Part shown: positions 1 to 6,475 of the stretch, piece by piece
Position numbering within the stretch: the first letter of the stretch is position 1
How the letters are laid out: the number at the start of each line of letters is the position of its first letter
Source: an uncultured Gemmiger sp.
Lineage (GTDB): Bacteria > Bacillota > Clostridia > Oscillospirales > Ruminococcaceae
Length of the DNA: 64,000 nt
Direction: 5' to 3'
Assembly: GCA_944386225.1 (NCBI GenBank)
Contig: CALXAH010000009.1
Coordinates: forward strand, 1 to 64,000
Notes under the pieces: model-generated
Databases searched by the model: none
Told to the model about the DNA's origin: nothing
Seen by the model: only the letters and a program-made list of their open reading frames with translations
Program-made: the position numbers and the translations under genes

Positions 1-509
1 CCCTGCATATCCAAATCGGAAATGTCGTGCTCATACAGGTCGTCCAAGCCTGTAATGATTTTTTGCAACACCTGGGGTGTGGGAATCAGAAACATGGCGT
101 CACTCATGTACCGGGCGAAAGCAGTATCTCTTTCCGCATCATTCTCGGTGTTATCTACGATTTCGATCATCTCGCCCAGCTCCGTAAAATCGGGCAAATG
201 ACCATGTTTCATATTTTTAATAGCAGGGAACACCCGCTGGGAAATCACATCGTAAATATCGCGCGGATCGTCATTCTTAAACTTGCTCCAGCGCATAGAT
301 TGCCCGATAGGGGACTGCGGGAAGATTTTATCCATCTTCTCGCCGCTCATGTTCTCAAATTCTTCTGTTTCCAGTTCTTTTTCATCAAGAGAGCGGATGA
401 ACATCAGGTAGGTTAGCTGTTCAATTACTGTCAAAGGGTTGGTAATGCCGCCAGCCCAGATATCCGTCCAGATTTTATCTACTTTATTTTTGATTGCGCC
501 TGTAATCAT
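1..509 (-). CDS. hsdM: Type I restriction-modification methylase subunit HsdM, N-terminal part
   Basis: The reverse strand from an ATG at 509-507 stays open for 169 codons to the window edge. The translation begins MITGAIKNKVDKIWTD and continues with GGITNPLTVIEQLTYLMFIR, the N-terminal helical domain of HsdM-type N6-adenine methylases. HsdM would act with HsdS (and HsdR) to methylate adenines at a bipartite target. The catalytic NPPF/Y motif lies outside the window. Its start overlaps the upstream XRE gene in an ATGA arrangement, so the two are translationally coupled. Nothing can be said about intactness of the rest or of hsdS/hsdR. Confidence 0.88.
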   Translation of the reverse strand, partial: MITGAIKNKVDKIWTDIWAGGITNPLTVIEQLTYLMFIRSLDEKELETEEFENMSGEKMDKIFPQSPIGQSMRWSKFKNDDPRDIYDVISQRVFPAIKNMKHGHLPDFTELGEMIEIVDNTENDAERDTAFARYMSDAMFLIPTPQVLQKIITGLDDLYEHDISDLDMQ

Positions 510-733
510 GCGTCTTTTCCTCCGTCTTTATTATCAGGAACAAATTCCATAACATCGCCAATATTGCAGTTTAACACTTTGCAGATTTTCTCCATGCTTT
601 CCATCGAAACAGGCGCACCCTTCCCCAGACGTGCCAGAACATTGGTGCTGATGTTTGCACGGTGCATCATATCGGTTTTACTTAAATCATGATCGATCAA
701 TCGTTTCCAGAGACGATTATAGCTAATTGCCAT
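506..733 (-). CDS. Small XRE/Cro-type HTH regulator preceding hsdM
   Basis: A 75-residue protein starting MAISYNRLWKRL. It contains one helix-turn-helix domain (roughly residues 8-65: LSKTDMMHRANIST, then VSMESMEKICKVLNCNIGDVME) and a short charged tail. I chose the ATG at 733 over one 57 bases upstream because it has an AGGAGGT site seven bases before it and a promoter just upstream. Its stop overlaps the hsdM start (ATGA). Single-domain Cro-like proteins of this type often sit at the head of type I restriction operons and probably tune expression of the methylase and nuclease; that role is inferred. Confidence 0.85.
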   Translation of the reverse strand: MAISYNRLWKRLIDHDLSKTDMMHRANISTNVLARLGKGAPVSMESMEKICKVLNCNIGDVMEFVPDNKDGGKDA

Positions 734-761
734 CCTGCACCTCCTGATGTTTTTCATCTCC

Positions 762-790
762 AGTATACTTGATTTCACACTAAAAGGCAA
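762..790 (-). promoter_or_regulatory. Sigma-70-type promoter for the XRE-hsdM operon
   Basis: On the reverse strand TTGCCT (785-790) and TATACT (762-767) are separated by 17 bp, with the XRE start codon about 30 bp beyond. An imperfect dyad AGTGTGA/AGTATAC spans the spacer and -10 box and could be an autoregulatory operator. Confidence 0.7.
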
Positions 791-825
791 ATAAAATTCA
801 CGAAATAGTGAGCCATAAGACTGCG

Positions 826-857
826 AAAAGGGCCTAGGATAAACTACCCAGACCCTT
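826..857 (-). terminator. Rho-independent terminator of rlmD
   Basis: On the reverse strand AAGGG and CCCTT arms with a partly paired interior (CTGGG/CCTAG) are followed by TTTTCG, nine bases beyond the rlmD stop. Confidence 0.55.
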
Positions 858-866
858 GTGTAATAA

Positions 867-2306
867 TTATGTCATTTGAAAATGCTTCAATGCCTCCATA
901 ATTGCCGCCTCTTTTTCCGGTGGACATTGCGGTACTTTGGCATCTTCCTTCTTTGACAAGTTATAATTTTGCCCCACATTCAGCCCGCACTTGCGCTTTA
1001 TCTGTGAGATGTAGAGGGAAGACACCTTCAATCCAGAATGCTCCAGCACATACGCTTTGATCTGCTCATAGGTTGCGCCCTTCTGGAACCCGGACATATC
1101 CATATCCTCCAGCGAGAACTCCACCCGCACTTTCTTCGAGTCGATTTCTCCCTTGGAAAGCAAGACAACCGTCTCCAGATGCTCCGTGTAGGGGAACATA
1201 TCCACCGGTGTGGCACGCTTCATCCGGTAGCCCTCCCGGGCAAGCAGGGCAATATCCCGTGCCTGGGTGGACGGGTCGCAGGAAATGTACACCACGCGGG
1301 AGGGGGCCAGCCGTCCCAGCGCGGCCAAGAATTCCGGCGTGCTGCCGGATCGGGGCGGATCCATAAACACCACGTCCGGGGCGGCATGCTCCTGGGCAAG
1401 CCGGTTCATGTATTCGCCCGCATCGGCACAGACAAACCGGGCGTTCTGGATGCGGTTGTGCCGGGCGTTTGCCTGGGCGTCCCGCACCGCGGCGGCGTTC
1501 AGTTCTACGCCCAGCACCTGCGACGCCTTGCCCGCTGCGGCCAGCCCGATGGTGCCGGTTCCGCAGTAGGCGTCCAGCACCGTTTCGCGGCCGGTAAGCC
1601 GCGCTTCACGGATGGCCAGTTCGTACAGCCGCTGGGTCTGGCGGGGATTTACCTGATAAAAGGATGCCGGGGAAATGCGGAACCGCAGCCCGCACAGGGT
1701 ATCCTCGATGAAACCCGGGCCAAACAGGGTGCGGCATTTTTCGCCCAGCACCATACTGGTGGGCCGGGGATTGATGTTCTGCACCAGGGTGGTCACATCC
1801 GGGCACAACTCCCGTACCCGGGCGGCAAACCGGCGGCTGCCGGGCAGAATGTCCGGCCCGGTTACCAGGGTGACCATCAGCTGACCGGTATACAGTCCGC
1901 GCCGGATCTGAACGTGCCGCACAAGGCCGGTGCGCCGCATCGGATCGTACACCGCGTAGCGGCATTCCCGCGCGGCCTGTAATACCGCGTGGACGGCCTG
2001 TTCCGCCAGTTCGTCCTGCAGTGGGCAGCCGTCCGCAGGCAGCACCCGGCGGCTGCCCTTGGCGTACAAGCCGCATACCAGCCCGCGGCGCCCATCCTCG
2101 GCAAAGCTGGCGGTCACCTTGCAGCGATAGCGGCAGGGATCTTCCATCCCCAGCACCGGCTCCACCGGCCCCCATTCCGCCAGAAGCTTCCGGGCGTCGG
2201 CCTGCTTGCGGGCAAGCTGCTGCGAATAAGGAACTTCCGCGTACTGGCAGCCGCCGCATCCTTTGCGGCGAAGCGGGCAATCCCGTGGTGTCATGATAGG
2301 TTGCAT
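867..2306 (-). CDS. rlmD: 23S rRNA uracil-5-methyltransferase (RlmD/RumA/TrmA family) with an extended C terminus
   Basis: A 479-residue SAM-dependent RNA m5U methyltransferase. It shows the N-terminal cysteine cluster CPLRRKGCGGCQ, the motif I region LDAYCGTGTIGL, DPPRSG, and the nucleophile cysteine in VVYISCDPSTQARD, followed by the general-base region TEHLETVVLLSK. Family members usually end soon after that last motif. Here about 90 further residues follow, starting near GEIDSKKVRVEFSLED and ending ALKHFQMT. The DNA for this tail (901-1140) is about 49% G+C by my count, against about 67% a few hundred bases further into the gene, suggesting an exchanged 3' end. The start at 2306 has AGGAGGAG just upstream. 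It is the last gene of the ugt-plsY-rlmD minus-strand run. Confidence 0.9.
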   Translation of the reverse strand: MQPIMTPRDCPLRRKGCGGCQYAEVPYSQQLARKQADARKLLAEWGPVEPVLGMEDPCRYRCKVTASFAEDGRRGLVCGLYAKGSRRVLPADGCPLQDELAEQAVHAVLQAARECRYAVYDPMRRTGLVRHVQIRRGLYTGQLMVTLVTGPDILPGSRRFAARVRELCPDVTTLVQNINPRPTSMVLGEKCRTLFGPGFIEDTLCGLRFRISPASFYQVNPRQTQRLYELAIREARLTGRETVLDAYCGTGTIGLAAAGKASQVLGVELNAAAVRDAQANARHNRIQNARFVCADAGEYMNRLAQEHAAPDVVFMDPPRSGSTPEFLAALGRLAPSRVVYISCDPSTQARDIALLAREGYRMKRATPVDMFPYTEHLETVVLLSKGEIDSKKVRVEFSLEDMDMSGFQKGATYEQIKAYVLEHSGLKVSSLYISQIKRKCGLNVGQNYNLSKKEDAKVPQCPPEKEAAIMEALKHFQMT

Positions 2307-2328
2307 AGCTCCTCCTTGTGCCGAACGA

Positions 2329-2940
2329 TCAGCGGCCGTGATGGAACAGCCGCGTGGCGATCCACGGGCGTTCCCCCTGGTAGCGTGCCAGATGGGCCCC
2401 GATCACGATGCCGGCAATCAGCAGACAGCCCACCGGCAGTGCAGGCCCCGGAACGAAATACAACGCCGCGGCGGCAAAACACAGATAGGTGATAATGGAA
2501 CGGAAAAAGTGCGGCTGGATACGGATAACCAGCGAAAACAGCAGATAGAAAAACACCAGCAGCGCCAGCGGATGAAATTCCGGCAGCAGCCCCAGCAGGG
2601 CGCCAAAAGAAACGGCAATGGCCTTGCCGCCGCCGTGGGGGCGCCAGAAAGGGCAGGCATGGCCCAGCACCGGCGCAGCCAGAACAAGCGCAAACGGCAG
2701 CGCATGAACATCCAGAACCCGTGTGGCCCAGTATACCGGAACCGCCCCCTTGGCCAGTTCCAGCAGGATCACCAGAACACCCAGCGGGATCCCGGCACAG
2801 AGAAAAACATTGGCGGCTCCGGGATTGTGGTCCGGGCTGTTTTCGGTCACATCCACATGCCGGATCCAGAGCGGAAGCAGATACCCGTTCAACATACTGC
2901 CGCAGAGATAGCCGAACAGAACAAACAAAAGATACCGCAT
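2329..2940 (-). CDS. plsY: Glycerol-3-phosphate acyltransferase PlsY-like membrane protein
   Basis: A 203-residue, largely hydrophobic protein with about five membrane segments. It carries three PlsY-like motifs: the early GSMLNG loop, NPGAANVF, and GHACPFWRPHGGGKAIA. PlsY transfers an acyl group from acyl-phosphate to glycerol-3-phosphate at the inner face of the membrane, the first step of phospholipid synthesis. The ATG at 2940 was chosen over one nine codons upstream because GGAGGA sits seven bases before it, only two bases after the glucosyltransferase stop. The sequence is divergent (SMLNG rather than the common SxPxG), so it could be a second, specialised copy. Pairing with a glycolipid synthase suggests membrane-lipid supply. 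Confidence 0.8.
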   Translation of the reverse strand: MRYLLFVLFGYLCGSMLNGYLLPLWIRHVDVTENSPDHNPGAANVFLCAGIPLGVLVILLELAKGAVPVYWATRVLDVHALPFALVLAAPVLGHACPFWRPHGGGKAIAVSFGALLGLLPEFHPLALLVFFYLLFSLVIRIQPHFFRSIITYLCFAAAALYFVPGPALPVGCLLIAGIVIGAHLARYQGERPWIATRLFHHGR

Positions 2941-2942
2941 GG

Positions 2943-4070
2943 TTATTCCTCCTTCCGGCGGCAGCACAGTTGTACCAGTGCCTCTGCCAGACGGGCGGCA
3001 GCGCAGGGGGAAATGTGTTCCGCCTGGGCACGGCGCATGGCCTCGGCGGAGAGCTCATCCCGTACCAGCTGCAGCCCGCAGGATACCTGCTCCGGCAGTT
3101 TCCTGGCTGCCATGGACAGGCCGTGCCCGGCAAAAAACGCCAGATTGCGCGTTTCGCATCCGGGAATACAGGAAGTATGTACAATGGGAATACGCCGCAC
3201 TGCCGCCTCGGTGCTGGTCAGACCGCCGGGCTTTGTATAGATCACGGCGCAGCCAGCCATATAGTCGGCCACACGGCGGGTATAGCCCACCGCCGTGACG
3301 GGGCCGCCCGCCGGATGACGGCGCTCGATGGCGGCTTTCAGCTTGTCGTTCCGGCCGCAGAGCACCACCACCTGTTCGCCGGGCAGGCAGGCTTCGGACA
3401 GCCGGTCGGTCAGCTGGCGGATCTGGCCGAATCCCATGCTGCCGCCCATGACCAGATAAACCCGGCTGTCCGGCGGCAGGCCGCAGCGTTCCCGGGCCAC
3501 CGCAGGATCCATCGGCTGGCTGAACCGCGCGCTGACCGGAATGCCGAAAGCAAGCAGCCGGCTGCGGGGGATGCCCCGCCCGGCAAATTCATCGGTCAGT
3601 TCCGGGTGTGGAATCACATACCGGTCGCAGTCAGTTTCCTCCCAGAATGGAATACAGGTATAATCGGTTGCCACCGCAAGGCAGGGCAGATGCAGCCGTC
3701 CGTGACGCTTCAGCCAGGTAAGAGTTTCGGCGCAGAACAGGTGGGTGGTAACCACCCCGTCAAACCGCCCCCGGGCAAGCAGCCGTTCCAGCCGCCCGGC
3801 CACCAGCGCATTGGCATAATACACCGGCGAACGCCGCCGGGCGGAGCTCAGGCGGGAACCCGCGTTGTACAGGGCGGAAAAAAGCCGGGGCGCATGCTGC
3901 ACCGTGCCCACATAGCCGCCGCCTACGGCCCGTGCTACATGCGGCCCGGCCAGCAGCATCATGTCCTGCAGTACCGCTTCGTGGCCCTGGCGCATCAGTT
4001 CTTCCTGCACGGCCCGGGCGGCTGCGTTGTGGCCCTCCCCGGTGCTGCAGGATAAGATCAGGAATTTCAT
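2943..4070 (-). CDS. Diacylglycerol glucosyltransferase/MGDG-synthase-like glycosyltransferase
   Basis: A 375-residue GT28-type glycosyltransferase. The N terminus MKFLILSCSTGEGHNAAARA matches the acceptor-domain start of UgtP/MGDG synthases. Later come VMGGSMGFGQIRQL, VVVLCGRNDKL and the donor-binding VIYTKPGGLTSTEA. Such enzymes move glucose or galactose from the UDP-sugar to diacylglycerol on the cytosolic face of the membrane, making glycolipids and lipoteichoic-acid anchors. The start at 4070 (23 codons inside the longest frame) is supported by the family N terminus and a GAGGA upstream. It is two bases from plsY, so the pair forms a membrane-lipid operon. Donor sugar and processivity cannot be judged here. 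Confidence 0.85.
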   Translation of the reverse strand: MKFLILSCSTGEGHNAAARAVQEELMRQGHEAVLQDMMLLAGPHVARAVGGGYVGTVQHAPRLFSALYNAGSRLSSARRRSPVYYANALVAGRLERLLARGRFDGVVTTHLFCAETLTWLKRHGRLHLPCLAVATDYTCIPFWEETDCDRYVIPHPELTDEFAGRGIPRSRLLAFGIPVSARFSQPMDPAVARERCGLPPDSRVYLVMGGSMGFGQIRQLTDRLSEACLPGEQVVVLCGRNDKLKAAIERRHPAGGPVTAVGYTRRVADYMAGCAVIYTKPGGLTSTEAAVRRIPIVHTSCIPGCETRNLAFFAGHGLSMAARKLPEQVSCGLQLVRDELSAEAMRRAQAEHISPCAAARLAEALVQLCCRRKEE

Positions 4071-4217
4071 GAATCTTCTTTTCCTCTTTTCATCGAAACC
4101 GGCGTCCGGAAAACTTCCCGGACGAAGAAGCTGCTGCACCGGCCCTTTCCCGAAACCGGATACAACACCAGCTTAAGTGTACCAAAAATCAGAGGAAAAT
4201 GATAGCCCTGCCGCCGA

Positions 4218-4934
4218 TTAATTCACAGGTTCCGCCGCCTGTCCGTCGCCCTGTTCGATCTGGCTGTACAGGTAGTGCAGCGCATCGCTCAGGGTGCCAA
4301 GCTGATCGATCAGCCCTTCCTTTACCGCCCTCTCGCCGGTCAGTACCGTGCCCACATCCATGACAAGCTCGCCGGTGCGCATCATCAGCTGATTGAACCG
4401 CCGGGCGGATATCTGGGAATGTCCGGCCACAAAGCCGGTGATCCGCTGCTGCATCTGCTCAAAATACCGCAGGGTCTGGGGGACCCCCAGCACCAGACCG
4501 GAGTGCCGTACCGGGTGCAGGGTCATGGTGGCGGTGGGCACAATGAAACTGCGCCGCGCGCTTACCGCCAGCGGGATACCGATCGAGTGCCCGCCGCCCA
4601 GCACAAGGGTGGCACTGGGCTTTGTAATGCCGCTGATCAGTTCGGCCAGCGCCAGCCCGGCCTCCACGTCGCCGCCGACGGTATTCAAAATAACCAGCAG
4701 CCCTTCCACCTCCGGGTCCTCCTGAATGGCCACCAGTTGGGGGATTACATGTTCGTAGCGGGTGGTTTTCTGCCCCTGCCCGGCGGCTACATGCCCTTCA
4801 ATGGTGCCCACAACGGTCAGACAGTGGATGGCATGCGGGCCGCGCGTGCGCAGCACCGACCCCATATCCCGGATAACCTGCTGCTCCAGCTGATCCAGAT
4901 TTTCCTCAGCGTTTTCAAAATGTTCCTGCCCCAT
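4218..4934 (-). CDS. tepA: ClpP-fold peptidase of the TepA family
   Basis: A 238-residue ClpP/crotonase-fold protein. It has NTVGGDVEAG (about 84-93), the nucleophile region LVLGGGHSIGIPLA with Ser117, and a TLHP histidine (about His140), the pattern of TepA (translocation-enhancing protein) and related SppA/ClpP-like peptidases. Members are cytosolic and are thought to degrade signal peptides or assist export and sporulation; the substrate is not established. The ATG at 4934 has AGGAGG eight bases upstream. It is divergent from rex, about 190 bp away. The N-terminal 30 residues are charged and predicted helical, with no signal peptide. Confidence 0.82.
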   Translation of the reverse strand: MGQEHFENAEENLDQLEQQVIRDMGSVLRTRGPHAIHCLTVVGTIEGHVAAGQGQKTTRYEHVIPQLVAIQEDPEVEGLLVILNTVGGDVEAGLALAELISGITKPSATLVLGGGHSIGIPLAVSARRSFIVPTATMTLHPVRHSGLVLGVPQTLRYFEQMQQRITGFVAGHSQISARRFNQLMMRTGELVMDVGTVLTGERAVKEGLIDQLGTLSDALHYLYSQIEQGDGQAAEPVN

Positions 4935-5035
4935 ACAGCGCCTCCTGAATATGCATTTTTGCGTCCCGCAGCGGGCCGCAGAATATAGTTTGCCGTGCTT
5001 CTTGCCCATTTATGCCGATGCCGGGGAAAGAACAT

Positions 5036-5063
5036 TTGACAAGCCGCATTTCAGACGTATAAT
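5036..5063 (+). promoter_or_regulatory. Promoter of rex-tdk
   Basis: TTGACA (5036-5041), 16-bp spacer, TATAAT (5058-5063): a full consensus promoter about 57 bp ahead of the rex start. The short palindrome TTTGTACAAA (5084-5093) follows but does not resemble the usual Rex operator. Confidence 0.85.
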
Positions 5064-5120
5064 AAAGATATTGGCGTATTATATTTGTACAAAATTTATC
5101 CGGGAAGGGATGGTCAATTG

Positions 5121-5762
5121 ATGTCTGCTCAGGGCAAGGTCTCACTTCCGGTGATCAAGCGGTTGCCCAAGTATTACCGGTACCTGACCAATATGCAGCG
5201 CAGCGGCGTAACCAAGGTTTCCTCCAGCGAGCTGGCTCGCGTAATGGGCACCACGGCGTCGCAGGTGCGTCAGGATTTCAACTGTTTCGGCGGCTTTGGC
5301 CAGCAGGGAATCGGATATAATGTGGAGGTTCTGCTGGCGGAACTCAGCAAACTGCTGTTTGGCGACGGTACGCTGTTGCCCACCATCCTGATCGGTACAG
5401 GCCGTCTGGGTACTGCTGTGTCCAGCTTCCTCACCCGCGACACCAACGGGTATAAGCTGATCGGCGCATTTGATGTCAGTGAGGATACGGTAGGCCGCCT
5501 GCTGCTTGGGGAGATTCCGGTTCGCCATGTGCGGGAACTGGAGGAGTTCTGCCGCGCCGAGCATCCGGCGGTGGCTGTTCTCTGTGTACCCCGTGAAGGT
5601 GCTAAGGAGCTTTCCTCCACACTGGTGGAACTGGGGATCCGCGGCTTCTGGAACTTCAGCCATTACGATCTGTCGGTGCCGTATCCGGATGTGACGGTGG
5701 AAAACGTTCATCTGGGTGACAGTCTGATGAGCCTGGGCTACCGGCTGCGCAACGATACATGA
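5121..5762 (+). CDS. rex: Redox-sensing transcriptional repressor Rex
   Basis: A 213-residue protein. Residues 1-80 form the winged-helix DNA-binding domain (LPKYYRYL; SSELARVMGTTASQVRQDF; FGGFGQQGIGYNV). Residues 85-213 form the Rossmann domain with GTGRLG at 92-97. Rex senses the NADH/NAD+ ratio and represses fermentation and NADH-reoxidation genes; NADH releases it from DNA. The ATG at 5121 begins the conserved N terminus and follows GGGAAGGGAT. A consensus promoter lies upstream, and thymidine kinase follows 18 bp downstream in the same unit. Length and motifs are standard for Firmicutes Rex. Confidence 0.96.
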   Translation: MSAQGKVSLPVIKRLPKYYRYLTNMQRSGVTKVSSSELARVMGTTASQVRQDFNCFGGFGQQGIGYNVEVLLAELSKLLFGDGTLLPTILIGTGRLGTAVSSFLTRDTNGYKLIGAFDVSEDTVGRLLLGEIPVRHVRELEEFCRAEHPAVAVLCVPREGAKELSSTLVELGIRGFWNFSHYDLSVPYPDVTVENVHLGDSLMSLGYRLRNDT

Positions 5763-5780
5763 GAAAGGATCCTTCCCTTC

Positions 5781-6392
5781 ATGGCAAAACTGTACTTTCG
5801 ATATGGCGCGATGAACAGCGGCAAGAGCACGGCTCTCATGCAGGTGGCGCACAACTATGAAGAACGGGGGATGCGCGTTCTGGTGCTCAAGCCCAGCGTG
5901 GATACCAAGGGCGGCGATAAACTGGTAAGCCGCCTGGGGGTTACCCGCAAGGTGGATCTGTCGGTTCCCCGGGAGATGGACGTACTGGAAGCCGTTCGTG
6001 CCGAGTCGGCCCGGGCCCCTCTGGCCTGTGTGCTGGCGGATGAAAGCCAGTTCTTTACGCCGGAACAGGCCGAACAGCTGTTTATGGTCACCGTGGAACT
6101 GAACATTCCGGTAATATGCTATGGCCTGCGCACCGATTTCTCCCTGCAGGGATTTCCGGGTTCTACCCGCCTGCTGGAACTGGCCCACGCTATCGAGGAA
6201 ATGAAAACTATCTGCACCTGCGGTCGTAAGGCGATCTGCAACGCTCGTAAAGTGAACGGCGAATTTGTGTTCGAGGGCGCGCAGGTGGCAATTGACCAGG
6301 AAAACAGTGTGGAATACCAGAGCCTCTGCCCGCAGTGCTATTTTTCGGTGCGCCGGGCGTTTTATGAAAAGAAGAGAGCAAAGCAGACGTGA
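5781..6392 (+). CDS. tdk: Thymidine kinase (type II)
   Basis: A 203-residue protein with the P-loop GAMNSGKST (9-17), the catalytic DESQFF (87-92, Glu88 as likely base), the lasso-region LRTDFSLQGFPGS, and a four-cysteine zinc site (CTCGRKA-C upstream, CPQC downstream). It phosphorylates thymidine (and deoxyuridine) with ATP for the dTTP salvage pathway in the cytosol. It lies 18 bp after rex and is followed by a strong hairpin terminator. A weak AAAGGA site precedes the ATG. Confidence 0.95.
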   Translation: MAKLYFRYGAMNSGKSTALMQVAHNYEERGMRVLVLKPSVDTKGGDKLVSRLGVTRKVDLSVPREMDVLEAVRAESARAPLACVLADESQFFTPEQAEQLFMVTVELNIPVICYGLRTDFSLQGFPGSTRLLELAHAIEEMKTICTCGRKAICNARKVNGEFVFEGAQVAIDQENSVEYQSLCPQCYFSVRRAFYEKKRAKQT

Positions 6393-6407
6393 GCTGTGCG
6401 TTTGCGG

Positions 6408-6435
6408 AAAGGCCGACGTGAAAACGTTGGCCTTT
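6408..6435 (+). terminator. Hairpin terminator after tdk
   Basis: AAAGGCC-G-ACGT pairs with ACGT-T-GGCCTTT (one G-T pair) around a GAAA tetraloop, giving a 12-bp stem. The following cgttgtcttg is only moderately T-rich. Confidence 0.6.
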
Positions 6436-6475
6436 CGTTGTCTTGTACCCGCTTTCGGCGGAGAGAGGAGGCCGC

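Larger units (their letters stand above)
1..866. mobile_element. Probable edge of an integrated genomic island next to rlmD
   Basis: This stretch is visibly AT-richer (a 60-base sample at 121-180 is about 47% G+C) than the 60-67% of most later genes. It carries a type I restriction methylase start and a small XRE regulator, typical island cargo, directly beyond the 3' end of rlmD. No integrase, direct repeat or element terminus is visible, because the element would extend beyond base 1. Calling it an island is inference from composition, gene content and position. Confidence 0.4.

Noticed and set aside
27-416. Plus-strand open frame of 129 codons at the window start
   Set aside because: It is antisense to the clear HsdM N terminus on the minus strand and resembles no protein family.
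4104-4123. GTCCGG/CCGGAC hairpin upstream of the glucosyltransferase as a riboswitch or terminator
   Set aside because: Short stem, no T-run, and no conserved aptamer elements around it.
5084-5093. Palindrome TTTGTACAAA in the rex leader as a Rex operator
   Set aside because: Known Rex sites resemble TTGTGA-N6-TCACAA; this short repeat does not match, so autoregulation is not claimed.
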